A DNA stretch of 36,397 nucleotides from JAXJQF01 sp036311285 (lineage in GTDB: Bacteria; Pseudomonadota; Gammaproteobacteria; Enterobacterales; Succinivibrionaceae). The position numbers were made by a program, and so were the translations under genes. The notes beneath the pieces were generated by a model. The model was given only the letters and a program-made list of their open reading frames with translations, searched no databases and was not told where the DNA came from. This document shows, piece by piece, positions 23,593 through 31,751 of this stretch. How positions within the stretch are numbered: the first letter of the stretch is position 1; each line of letters opens with the position of its first letter. Location of the stretch: NCBI GenBank assembly GCA_036311285.1, contig JAXJQF010000062.1:1-36397 (forward strand), read 5' to 3'.

Positions 23593-24969
23593 ATGACCCA
23601 AGTTTGCGTTGCCAAGTTCGGTGGTACTAGCGTAGCTAATTACCAAGCAATGTGCAATTGTGCAAAAGTAGTTACTAGCAATCCTAACACAAAGTTAGTA
23701 GTTTTAAGTGCTAGTGCAGGCGTAACAAATTTATTAGTTGAATTAGCTTCAGGAAACTTAGATAAAGCAACTATCGAAGAAAGAATGGGCAAATTATGTG
23801 ATATTCAATTTTCAATCTTAAACGACTTAGGTCGTCCAGCTGAAATCACAGCTGAAATTGAAAAGTTATTACATGAAATTAGAGATTTAGCAAATCACGC
23901 TTTAATTGAACATGATGATGCTTTAACTGACCGTATCGTTTCATACGGTGAAATCATGTCTACAAAGCTATTTACAGAAGTTTTAAAGAAATTAGGTCAC
24001 AAGTCTCAATGGTTTGACGTACGTTCAGTAATGCGTACAGACAGCCGTTTTGGTAAAGCTACTCCAATCTTAGAAGTATTAAGTTCTTCTGCAAAAGAAA
24101 AATTAGCTCCACTTGTACAAGAAAGCATTGTTGTAACTCAAGGTTTCATTGGTTCTAACGCAATGGGACAAACAACAACATTAGGTAGAGGTGGTTCAGA
24201 CTATTCTGCTGCTTTGTTAGGTGAAGCATTACCTAACTGTGCAGCTATCCAAATTTGGACAGACGTTCCAGGTATCTACACTACAGACCCAAGATTAGTA
24301 CCAGAAGCACACGCTATCCCAGAAATTTCATTCTCAGAAGCTGCGGAAATGGCTACATTTGGTGCTAAAGTTCTTCACCCTGCTACAATTTTCCCTGCAG
24401 TGCGTAGAGACATCCCTGTATTCGTAGGTTCTTCAAAACAACCTGAATTAGGTGGTACATGGGTACGTTCTAAGACTAATTCTAGACCAACATTTAGAGC
24501 TGTTGCGTTACGTCGTAACCAAATTTTATTAACATTACAAAGCCCTAACATGATCGGTGCTTGTGGTTTCTTAGCTAATATCTTCAGTATCTTCGCTAAG
24601 TACGGTATCTCTGTTGACTTAATCACAACATCAGAAGTTAGTGTATCATTAACTATCGATTACACTGGTAGCCAATCAAACGGTCAATCAGTATTAAACG
24701 AAAAGTTATTAGAAGAATTAAAAGCATTCTGTAAGGTTCGTATCGACGAAGGTTTAGCTCTAATTGCTTTAATCGGTAACGGCATGAGCCAAGTAAGTGG
24801 TACTGGTGCAGCAGTGTTCTCATCAATTTGTGATGTTAACATTAGAATGATTTGCTACGGTGCAAGTTCACACAACTTATGTTTCTTAGTGAATGAAGAC
24901 CAAGCAGAACAAACTATCAAGCAATTACACCATAAATTACTTGAAGCTTGTCCAGAAATCATTAAGTAA
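23593..24969 (+). CDS. lysC: Lysine-sensitive aspartokinase (aspartokinase III type)
   Basis: LysC phosphorylates aspartate with ATP, the first step toward lysine, threonine and methionine. The 458 residues compare with 449 for E. coli LysC. The kinase domain begins with VAKFGGTSVANYQAM (6-20) and contains FIGSNAMGQTTTLGRGGSDY and WTDVPGIYTTDPR. Two C-terminal ACT-like regions follow (about 310-458), the usual lysine feedback site. It is a monofunctional enzyme without a homoserine dehydrogenase domain. The SD TAGGAG is 7 bases before the ATG. The upstream L box makes lysine control very likely. The codon choice is more GC-rich than that of the neighbours, consistent with high expression. Confidence 0.97.
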   Translation: MTQVCVAKFGGTSVANYQAMCNCAKVVTSNPNTKLVVLSASAGVTNLLVELASGNLDKATIEERMGKLCDIQFSILNDLGRPAEITAEIEKLLHEIRDLANHALIEHDDALTDRIVSYGEIMSTKLFTEVLKKLGHKSQWFDVRSVMRTDSRFGKATPILEVLSSSAKEKLAPLVQESIVVTQGFIGSNAMGQTTTLGRGGSDYSAALLGEALPNCAAIQIWTDVPGIYTTDPRLVPEAHAIPEISFSEAAEMATFGAKVLHPATIFPAVRRDIPVFVGSSKQPELGGTWVRSKTNSRPTFRAVALRRNQILLTLQSPNMIGACGFLANIFSIFAKYGISVDLITTSEVSVSLTIDYTGSQSNGQSVLNEKLLEELKAFCKVRIDEGLALIALIGNGMSQVSGTGAAVFSSICDVNIRMICYGASSHNLCFLVNEDQAEQTIKQLHHKLLEACPEIIK

Positions 24970-24986
24970 CAAACAACTAATACATG

Positions 24987-25060
24987 GGAATTTAACTAAT
25001 AAATACTAATACATAGAACAACACGACAACACAACTTTCATTTTTAATTAGTTAAATTCC
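24987..25060. repeat. Long-loop inverted repeat after lysC
   Basis: A perfect 14-bp inverted repeat GGAATTTAACTAAT (24987-25000) / ATTAGTTAAATTCC (25047-25060) has a 46-base loop. It begins about 17 bases after the lysC stop codon. It could form a 3' untranslated stem protecting or ending the message. Confidence 0.6.
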
Positions 25061-25082
25061 AAGACAAACTATCGGAATACAA

Positions 25083-25125
25083 AATAAGCTCAAATATAAT
25101 ATTTGAGCTTATTTATTTGTGGATA
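25083..25125 (+). terminator. Terminator of lysC
   Basis: A perfect 14-bp stem AATAAGCTCAAATA / TATTTGAGCTTATT with a 3-base loop (25083-25113) is followed by TATTTGT-type T-rich sequence. Confidence 0.75.
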
Positions 25126-25247
25126 CTAAACAATACATTCAACATCCACATTTTCTCTCTGTGAACGTTTCTCTATACTTCAACCTAAATTTAGCTTAAC
25201 GCTTTAAGTTAAAATACGTTCAATATATTACACATTAGTATATATAC

Positions 25248-25328
25248 TTGAAGTCGTATTGACTATAGACAACCTTGTTCTAATAATCATATCATTTTAA
25301 CTTGGTTGTATATTCTTAACGACTTCAA
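25248..25328. repeat. Nested inverted repeat of unknown function
   Basis: An outer 10-bp stem TTGAAGTCGT (25248-25257) / ACGACTTCAA (25319-25328) encloses an inner 6-bp stem ACAACC (25269-25274) / GGTTGT (25304-25309). Internal loops are 11 and 9 bases. No T run follows on either strand, and other hairpins already serve as terminators for both flanking genes. It may be a structured RNA, a protein-binding cruciform or a decayed repeat. Confidence 0.6.
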
Positions 25329-25382
25329 ACAATAAATCTTTATTCTTTATTTTAAATAATTCTAATTAAATTACGTATAAAA

Positions 25383-25409
25383 TAAAAAAGGCTACACGAG
25401 GTAGCCTTT
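25383..25409 (-). terminator. Terminator of the yccA-like gene
   Basis: On the minus strand AAAGGCTAC-CTCGT-GTAGCCTTT (25387-25409) is followed by further T residues, directly after the stop codon of the Bax inhibitor-1 family gene. Confidence 0.85.
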
Positions 25410-25426
25410 CCTATAATAATTATAAA

Positions 25427-26218
25427 TTATTCTCTAGATTGTAGCTTCATAAACAACTTTAATAATTCAATATACAACCAAACTAAAGTTGCTAATAAGC
25501 CCATACCACAAACCCATTCCATATCTTTGCTTGCTCTACCATGTAGCTGTGCAATGTTGTCAAAATCTAATAATAAGAATAATGCACCTAAGCAAACAGC
25601 AAAAATAGAAATACCATAGCTTATTACTGATTGGTTTTCTACATTTAATACAGCAATACCATTACCAAACAATGATAAGATCATGTTCGCTAATAAGAAA
25701 ACAATATATCCAATAGCACAAGCGATAACAAATGATTTCAACTTCTGCGTTACCTTAAAGAAGCCATAAGAGAAACCTACAAACATTACTCCAGCAATCG
25801 CAAAAGTAGAAATTAAAGCTTGTAAAGCAACACCAGGGAATTTAACTTCAGCAATTACAGAAAACGCACCTAGAACAATACCTTCAGCGATAGCGTAAAC
25901 TGGAGCACAAATCTTAGCAATCTTTGGAACAAATAAACCTACAAAGTAAGCTATAAGACCAACAATAGAAGCAACACCAATGTAAACGCCACTACCTGCA
26001 ATTGAAACTGAACCGCTTCTTTGGTAATTTTCAATAATACTTTCAAGTAAATTACCGTACATTACAAAACCAGTAATTAAACATAAAAGAATTAACATTG
26101 CTGATTTCTTTGCAGTTCCTTCAAGAGTCATTATTTGACCTTTACTCATTGCAACTGAATCACTGTGTGAAACAATTGAATTTTCACTAAGCATCGGATT
26201 AGTTGAACTAAATTTCAT
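25427..26218 (-). CDS. Bax inhibitor-1 / YccA family membrane protein
   Basis: A 263-residue polytopic protein with about seven hydrophobic helices after a polar N-terminus of about 35 residues. The pattern VYAIAEGIVLGAFS, FSYGFFKVTQKLK and a terminal LLFLLLDFDNIAQLHGRASKDMEW-type segment (split here) are typical of the BI-1 family. E. coli YccA interacts with and modulates the FtsH membrane protease, whereas YbhL relatives are less understood. The sequence does not decide between these paralogues. It is monocistronic with its own terminator. Confidence 0.88.
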   Translation of the reverse strand: MKFSSTNPMLSENSIVSHSDSVAMSKGQIMTLEGTAKKSAMLILLCLITGFVMYGNLLESIIENYQRSGSVSIAGSGVYIGVASIVGLIAYFVGLFVPKIAKICAPVYAIAEGIVLGAFSVIAEVKFPGVALQALISTFAIAGVMFVGFSYGFFKVTQKLKSFVIACAIGYIVFLLANMILSLFGNGIAVLNVENQSVISYGISIFAVCLGALFLLLDFDNIAQLHGRASKDMEWVCGMGLLATLVWLYIELLKLFMKLQSRE

Positions 26219-26294
26219 TTTTTATATCCCTTTATTAAAATTTATACTACAACTCGATTATAACATAACAAATAACAAACAATTAAACTTTTAT

Positions 26295-27047
26295 TTAATC
26301 TTTTCTTGAAAAAATTTCACGCACTTTTTCTAAATCCTCAGCTGTATCAACTCCTACTAAAGGATCTTCAATCGCGAAATCTACTGCTATTTTCTTTCCG
26401 TAGTAAAGAACACGTAATTGCTCTAAGCATTCGATATCTTCTAAGGCACAAGGCTCCATATTGATATATTCCTTTATGAATTTTGCTCTATAACCATAGA
26501 TACCAATATGTCTTGCATGGCCTAGTTTTGCACTCTTATCACCATTTCTAAAATTGTTTCTTTCAAATGGAATAGGAGCTCTACTAAAGTAAATAGCTTC
26601 CTTATAAGCATTCATAATTACTTTTACACAATTTAAATCAAAAACTTCTTCCCCTTCAATTGGTACACAAAGTGTAGACATCGGGGCGTTAGTTTCTTCT
26701 AATAATTTTGCTGTTTGTTCAATATTAGCTGGTGGAATCAAAGGTTCATCACCTTGAACGTTAACCACTATTTCATCATCAGCTAAATTTAATTTTGTAA
26801 CAACTTCTGCAATTCTTTCTGTTCCTGAATTGTGCTCATTAGAAGTCATACACACTTCTAAATTTAATTCCTTACATACTTTTTCTATACGTTCATCATC
26901 TGTTGCAACAACTACTCTAGTTGCACCTGACTTTAAAGCTTGCTCTGCTACTCTTACAATCATTGGCTTACCACAAATATCCATTATTGGCTTACCTGGT
27001 AAACGAGAAGAAGAATAACGTGCTGGAATAACTACTGTATATTTCAT
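26295..27047 (-). CDS. kdsB: 3-deoxy-manno-octulosonate cytidylyltransferase
   Basis: KdsB activates Kdo with CTP to CMP-Kdo for the LPS inner core. The 250 residues match the family. The N-terminal nucleotide-binding motif IPARYSSSRLPGKPI (7-21) is intact, as are VVNVQGDEPLIPP and the closing VGVDTAEDLEKVR. It follows lpxK by 32 bp on the same strand, the common LPS gene pairing lpxK-kdsB. Confidence 0.97.
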   Translation of the reverse strand: MKYTVVIPARYSSSRLPGKPIMDICGKPMIVRVAEQALKSGATRVVVATDDERIEKVCKELNLEVCMTSNEHNSGTERIAEVVTKLNLADDEIVVNVQGDEPLIPPANIEQTAKLLEETNAPMSTLCVPIEGEEVFDLNCVKVIMNAYKEAIYFSRAPIPFERNNFRNGDKSAKLGHARHIGIYGYRAKFIKEYINMEPCALEDIECLEQLRVLYYGKKIAVDFAIEDPLVGVDTAEDLEKVREIFSRKD

Positions 27048-27079
27048 ACCAATCCTTTAAATTTAGTTTGCTATTTACT

Positions 27080-28063
27080 TTACTGTAAATCCATTACACT
27101 ATTATATAATTTTTCTAAAAATTCTCCCGAAATGTTTGCTTCAATACCTACAGCATAAACATTTCTACAATCTGAAAAATCATACTTAACCATATCCTTT
27201 TCAGTAATAAACAAAGGTTGTTTATTACTTTTATCCTTAACGTCTTCAATAGAAGTCAATCCATGATCTCCTATTGATATAACTGAATCAACCTTATAAC
27301 CTAAAGATTCTACAGTATTATAAAATCTGCTTGGATCTCCAATCCCTGCCATCGCACAAACACTACAACCTTTATTTAATGTAATATCATTAGTTTTAGT
27401 TAAAGTATAAGGCTCACTAGGTTCTAGCATCATTAGAAACTCGTTGCCCGCAGCAGGACCTCCATTGTTAATGATAAAATCAACATTCTTTAATCTAGAC
27501 TGCCCTTCTCTTAAAGGACCTGCAGGCATGTAAAAACCATTACCATAGCGTCTCTTCCCATCAACAACAACAATTTCAATATCTCTATTTAACGCATAAT
27601 GTTGCAATCCATCGTCTGTTATTATCACATCTACCTTATCTTCAAGGTATTTACATGCACGACTTCTTATAGGATCTACTACTACATAGGCATTAGTCTT
27701 CTTGAATATTAATAATGGCTCATCACCACATAGATTTGACGTTGAGTTATTTGACACTTCATAAGGAAGACATGGTGGAGTAGCTTTATACCCTCGACTC
27801 ACAACTCCAACCTTTAAGTTTTTAGACTGTAAATATTTCACTATTGCTATAACAACTGGAGTCTTTCCATTTCCCCCAACAGAAATGTTCCCAACAACTA
27901 CAATAGGTTTTATACATTTATAGCTTTTTAATACTCCAACCTTAAACAAATTCCTTCTGACATAGGTGATCAAAGCATAAATAAAAGATAAAGGTAAAAA
28001 CAAATAGCTAAAAACGCTATTGTTATACCATATGTTTGTAAAAAAATTTTCTATTTTACTCAT
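27080..28063 (-). CDS. lpxK: Tetraacyldisaccharide 4'-kinase
   Basis: LpxK phosphorylates the 4' position of the lipid A disaccharide at the inner membrane. The 327-residue protein has an N-terminal hydrophobic anchor (about 15-35) and a Walker A-type loop GNISVGGNGKTP (58-69). It also has SRGYKA, the catalytic DDGLQHY (150-156) and a basic MPAGPLREGQSRLK stretch. Together with kdsB it shows a full Kdo-lipid A outer membrane. The usual upstream partner msbA is not adjacent; the gene is divergent from fnr. Confidence 0.96.
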   Translation of the reverse strand: MSKIENFFTNIWYNNSVFSYLFLPLSFIYALITYVRRNLFKVGVLKSYKCIKPIVVVGNISVGGNGKTPVVIAIVKYLQSKNLKVGVVSRGYKATPPCLPYEVSNNSTSNLCGDEPLLIFKKTNAYVVVDPIRSRACKYLEDKVDVIITDDGLQHYALNRDIEIVVVDGKRRYGNGFYMPAGPLREGQSRLKNVDFIINNGGPAAGNEFLMMLEPSEPYTLTKTNDITLNKGCSVCAMAGIGDPSRFYNTVESLGYKVDSVISIGDHGLTSIEDVKDKSNKQPLFITEKDMVKYDFSDCRNVYAVGIEANISGEFLEKLYNSVMDLQ

Positions 28064-28205
28064 TTGTTATTCAGTCTAAAAAGCCAATAATATGAATTAT
28101 GCATAAGATTCAATAATGTAATACAAAAAAAATAAATATTACTAAACTCTGCACTTCAACCTATCAAACTATTCTACACAATTTTACATCTTTATTTAAG
28201 TAAAA

Positions 28206-28265
28206 CCAAAGAATATACACCATTATTCTTTGGATTTAGACTTTTAATTCTATGAAAGTCTTTTA
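28206..28265. repeat. Two successive hairpins between lpxK and fnr
   Basis: CCAAAGAATA (28206-28215) pairs perfectly with TATTCTTTGG (28224-28233). Immediately after, AGACTTT (28238-28244) pairs with AAAGTCT (28255-28261), followed by TTTAT. Within a divergent promoter region this could end a short plus-strand transcript or be an operator. The remainder of the 305-bp gap shows only an fnr -10-like TATAAT at 28320-28325. Confidence 0.45.
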
Positions 28266-28368
28266 TAACTTGATCAATAATATAACTTCTTTTACTCTTC
28301 TTACTAAAGAACCATATGTTATAATATCTTGTAATGTAAATTAGTTAAAATAACTTTAGGTTAACATA

Positions 28369-29106
28369 ATGAATAAGAATCACAAAGGTCTAGATATTCA
28401 AAGAAGAACCAATATCAGTGCAAAATGTTCTCATTGTCTTGTTAAACACCTATGTATGTGCGACTCTAATATCTCTAATGATGAAGAACAAGCTTTAGAT
28501 AAACTAATTTACAGTAAGAAAAATTATCACAAAGGCGATATTATCTACAAAGCAGGTGATGAATTTAAAAACCTATATGCTATCAGAATAGGTTCTGTAA
28601 AGATTTATTCAATCAACGAACAAGGTGATGAACAAATTACTTCATTCCATATGTCTGGTGATGTAATTGGATTCGATGCTATTGCGGACAATGAACATCT
28701 TTCATTTGCACAAGCCTTAGAATCAACCTCTATTTGTGAAATTCCATTTTTTGATTTCCAGGAACTTAACAAAAACTACCCAGCTCTCAACCTGCGTCTA
28801 CTAAAGTTAATCAGCCAGGAAATCTCAACTAAGAAAAATCTAATGATGATGATTTCAAAGCAAACAGCTGAACAGCGTCTTGCTTCGTTTCTTCTTCATT
28901 TAATCAACAACCTTAAGCAAAGAAAGCTATCTCAAGAACAAATAAAACTAACAATGACTAGATACGAGATAGGGAACTATATATCACTAACTGTAGAAAC
29001 TATCAGTAGAATACTTACAAAGTTTCAAGAAAATAATATCATAGAGGTTAGTGGTAAATATATAACTATATTAAACCCTAATTCTTTAGAAAAGATTCTG
29101 TTATAA
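28369..29106 (+). CDS. fnr: FNR oxygen-responsive transcription regulator
   Basis: FNR senses oxygen with a [4Fe-4S] cluster and, in the absence of oxygen, activates anaerobic respiration genes. The 245 residues align along the whole length of E. coli FNR. Cluster ligands are present at Cys20, Cys23, Cys29 and Cys123 (an extra Cys31 is also there). The cyclic-nucleotide-type beta roll includes KAGDEFKNLYAIRIGS and QITSFHMSGDVIGFDAI. The recognition helix reads LTVETISR with the Glu-Ser-Arg set that reads TTGAT half-sites. Adjacency to uspE is conserved with enterics. No clear FNR box was found in its own upstream region. Confidence 0.96.
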   Translation: MNKNHKGLDIQRRTNISAKCSHCLVKHLCMCDSNISNDEEQALDKLIYSKKNYHKGDIIYKAGDEFKNLYAIRIGSVKIYSINEQGDEQITSFHMSGDVIGFDAIADNEHLSFAQALESTSICEIPFFDFQELNKNYPALNLRLLKLISQEISTKKNLMMMISKQTAEQRLASFLLHLINNLKQRKLSQEQIKLTMTRYEIGNYISLTVETISRILTKFQENNIIEVSGKYITILNPNSLEKILL

Positions 29107-29145
29107 GTACATTATTATTTAAATTTCACGCCGTCAATTATACTT

Positions 29146-29168
29146 TTATTTTGCATTTTGCAAAATAA
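29146..29168. terminator. Hairpin after fnr
   Basis: A perfect 10-bp stem TTATTTTGCA / TGCAAAATAA with a TTT loop lies 40 bp after the fnr stop. The tail TTTACTACTT is only moderately T-rich, so termination is probable rather than certain. The rest of the 287-bp gap to uspE holds no other recognised element. Confidence 0.5.
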
Positions 29169-29393
29169 TTTACTACTTGTGATATAAGCCAAATTAAGCT
29201 TTGACCTATTATTTTTTCTAAATTTGCACTGCATCACTACTCAACTTATACCTAGTTATCATTTTTAAAATCTTTATTTACGTTTTATTCATATATAGAT
29301 TTATTTCAAATTTAATACAAATTATTAAGATAAACTCTAAATTAGATATCAGATAACTATAATTACACTGCTACACTATAAAAGAGTTACACC

Positions 29394-30305
29394 ATGGCTA
29401 CATACAACAATATATTAGTTATTTTAGAACCTCATGTAGAAGGTCAAATAGCACTACAAAGAGCAAAGGAAATCTTAAACTTCTCGCCAACAACCAAGGT
29501 TACTGCATTTATTGTGGTATACGATTTTTCATATGACTTAACACAAATACTTTCAATTAACGAACAAAACGAAATTAAGAACACTATTGTAAATGCTGAA
29601 CAGGAATGGATTGATAAACAACTCGAGGATATTCAAAATGAATATCCATATATTGAACGTAAGGTAATATGGCAAAGAAATACAGAAGAAGCTATTTTAA
29701 AAGAGCTTAGTACAAATAAATACGATTTGATCCTAAAATCACCTGAAAAACACAACTTTATCGAATCTTTTATCTTCACTCCAATTGATTGGCGTTTATT
29801 GAGAACAACTAATATTCCATTATTATTTCCAAAAGATCACTCATGGCCAGAAAAAGCTAATATACTTATAGGTTTATCCTTTGAAAATAAAGACTCTAAA
29901 ACTCAAAAGATGCTTAACGTTTTATTGTTTAGAAAAGCGCAACAACTTGCAAAGCTTATAAATGGCAAAATACACCTAGTTAATGCTACAATCCCGATTG
30001 TTCCTAGTTTAATATTAAACCTTCCCGATTTCTCTAATGACTTATATAACGATAAGTTATTAGCTCATAACAAGAATCTACTTATGGAATTTGCTCAAAA
30101 CCATAAAATACCAAAAGAACAATGTCATGTTGCGATTGGGCAAATAGATGAGATTTTACCTGAACTTGCTTATGAAATCGATGCATGTGCTGTGCTTATT
30201 GGAAATTATGCTAGAAATGGAATTTCTGCTGCAATAATCGGAAACACATGTGAAAAAATTTTAGATAAAATGAATTGTGATTTATTAGTTGTTAAATCAA
30301 GCTAA
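29394..30305 (+). CDS. uspE: Universal stress protein UspE (tandem Usp domains)
   Basis: A 303-residue protein with two Usp (Rossmann-like) domains: the first about 1-150, starting YNNILVILEPHVEGQIALQRA, and the second about 155-303. The second ends with the nucleotide-binding-type stretch IGNYARNGISAAIIGNTCEKIL and DLLVVKSS. E. coli UspE has the same architecture (316 residues) and the same neighbour, fnr. Usp proteins support survival under growth arrest and DNA damage, and UspE also affects motility and aggregation in E. coli. Its precise reaction is unknown. The start follows a GAG-type ribosome binding site. Confidence 0.94.
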   Translation: MATYNNILVILEPHVEGQIALQRAKEILNFSPTTKVTAFIVVYDFSYDLTQILSINEQNEIKNTIVNAEQEWIDKQLEDIQNEYPYIERKVIWQRNTEEAILKELSTNKYDLILKSPEKHNFIESFIFTPIDWRLLRTTNIPLLFPKDHSWPEKANILIGLSFENKDSKTQKMLNVLLFRKAQQLAKLINGKIHLVNATIPIVPSLILNLPDFSNDLYNDKLLAHNKNLLMEFAQNHKIPKEQCHVAIGQIDEILPELAYEIDACAVLIGNYARNGISAAIIGNTCEKILDKMNCDLLVVKSS

Positions 30306-30398
30306 AGAATATTCCATTTAAATTAGAGGACTTGAAGTTTTCAAAACAAAATCAAGCTATCCCTATAAATCACAACAAATTATCTTATATTTTTATAT

Positions 30399-30427
30399 CG
30401 TTCTAATCTATTTAGGACGATTTTTTT
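30399..30427 (+). terminator. Terminator of uspE overlapping the ttcA stop codon
   Basis: CGTTCTAA (30399-30406) pairs with TTAGGACG (30412-30419, one G-T pair) and is followed by ATTTTTTT on the plus strand. Its loop region contains the stop codon of convergent ttcA, so the terminator is partly built from coding sequence of the neighbour. Confidence 0.7.
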
Positions 30428-31208
30428 CAAAGTCATATCTAGATGTATCTAATAAATGACTTAAGCAAACATCCTTTAAAGCTTTCAACATTATCTCTGA
30501 GCGTCCTTTAAACTGTTTATCCCAAGCATTTATCATATCCTTAACCTCTGATCGCATCTTATTTTCAACTAATGCACACATAGATTTTGGAAGTAACGGA
30601 TAATTTCTAATATTGCTTAACTTTATAATATCCTTCTCACGACAATACGCTAAAGGTCTTATAACAATGTTTTCACCATCATCTGAAAATAACTTTGGAG
30701 GCATGGACTTTAGCTTTCCTCCAAAGAATAAATTTAAGAAAAATGTCTCTAGAATATCATCTGCATGATGTCCTAGAGCAATTTTATTTGCATTAAATTG
30801 CTTTGCTTTACTATAAATAATACCACGTCTAAGTCTAGAGCATATTGGACAAATACTCTTCCCCTCTTCCATATTACGTTTGATAACACTATATATATCT
30901 TCTTTTATAACGTGGTATTCTAACCCGGTTGACTTTAAATAATCTTCAACAATATTGTCCACATAATTTGGAAGGTTTCCATTTACATGAACAGGAATTA
31001 AAGTAAAGTTTACTGGGGCACTCCTTTGTAGACTTTGAAGAATTTCTAATAATACATAGCTATCCTTACCGCCAGACATACACACCATTATTCTATCGCC
31101 ATCTTCAATCATATTGAAGTCTGCAATAGCCTTGCCTGCCATATGTCTTAAACGTTTAACGATTTTATTCGTGTTATATATTTCTTTTTTAGACAATTCT
31201 TCAGTCAT
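30408..31208 (-). CDS. ttcA: tRNA 2-thiocytidine(32) synthetase TtcA
   Basis: TtcA thiolates cytidine 32 of certain tRNAs using ATP and a [4Fe-4S] cluster. The PP-loop SGGKDSYVLLEIL (45-57) activates the tRNA base. The cluster motif CPIC is near residue 119, and a further Cys in SMCALVENKMRSEV provides the likely third ligand. Length (266) is slightly below the roughly 300 of E. coli. It starts 5 bp after a DUF5710 gene on the same strand. TtcA genes are often near fnr and uspE in enterics. Confidence 0.94.
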   Translation of the reverse strand: MTEELSKKEIYNTNKIVKRLRHMAGKAIADFNMIEDGDRIMVCMSGGKDSYVLLEILQSLQRSAPVNFTLIPVHVNGNLPNYVDNIVEDYLKSTGLEYHVIKEDIYSVIKRNMEEGKSICPICSRLRRGIIYSKAKQFNANKIALGHHADDILETFFLNLFFGGKLKSMPPKLFSDDGENIVIRPLAYCREKDIIKLSNIRNYPLLPKSMCALVENKMRSEVKDMINAWDKQFKGRSEIMLKALKDVCLSHLLDTSRYDFEKNRPK

Positions 31209-31213
31209 TTAAG

Positions 31214-31678
31214 TTATAACCAACGTGAGAAATCTTCTAAAGCAACACCTTGTGGAACGTACCATTTTTTCTTATTTCCATCCCATCTAGCACCTAATAC
31301 TTTAGCTTCATCTTTTTGAGAGAAAGGAACATTTAAATATGTTACTTCATCTGGATTTACTGGTTTAAAATTATTATAGCTCTTATTAGAGTTTTGATTA
31401 GAAAAACTATTTGATGTTTCATTGAAGTTGCTACTATTAAATTGGTTTTGAGCTTCAAAATTGTTATCTAATGTACTAAATTCTTCATTTTGATATGTAG
31501 ACATTTGTAAACTTTGAGCATTAAACTCTGCTAATGTTGTTTCATCAACGCAGCAATCATTATCATTTGCGTAATCTTCAACACTAATTGTGCTTAGAAC
31601 TGAATCATCAAAAGGTATATCAAGTTCTGCAAATCCTTTTAAATCTGTGTCTTCAAATAATTCTTCGTTATTTATCAT
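31214..31678 (-). CDS. DUF5710-containing protein
   Basis: A 154-residue protein with an acidic N-terminal part (1-60) and an Asn/Ser/Phe-rich linker (about 60-105). The C-terminal DUF5710 domain (about 111-154) is marked by TYLNVPFSQKDEAKVLGARW and KKKWYVP. DUF5710 often occurs at the ends of primases, topoisomerases and plasmid or phage DNA-processing proteins and is thought to bind nucleic acid, but no function is proven. Here it stands almost alone, 5 bp upstream of ttcA, so the two are very probably co-transcribed. CC at residues 42-43 is notable. Confidence 0.8.
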   Translation of the reverse strand: MINNEELFEDTDLKGFAELDIPFDDSVLSTISVEDYANDNDCCVDETTLAEFNAQSLQMSTYQNEEFSTLDNNFEAQNQFNSSNFNETSNSFSNQNSNKSYNNFKPVNPDEVTYLNVPFSQKDEAKVLGARWDGNKKKWYVPQGVALEDFSRWL

Positions 31679-31692
31679 AAATTTCTCCTATT

Positions 31693-31732
31693 GTTAAAAA
31701 TACAGATAGTATTAAAAATACTATCTGTATTT
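31693..31732 (-). terminator. Terminator of the pheST operon
   Basis: A perfect 16-bp stem AAATACAGATAGTATT / AATACTATCTGTATTT with a 3-base loop (31698-31732) follows the pheT stop. On the minus strand TTTTTAACAA comes next. Confidence 0.85.
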
Positions 31733-31751
31733 CAATCTTAATAATTACCTA

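Noticed and set aside
28268..28275. FNR box (TTGATCAA) upstream of fnr, and a similar one at 20159-20166
   Set aside because: An FNR site needs four bases between TTGAT and ATCAA. Here the half-sites overlap without a spacer.
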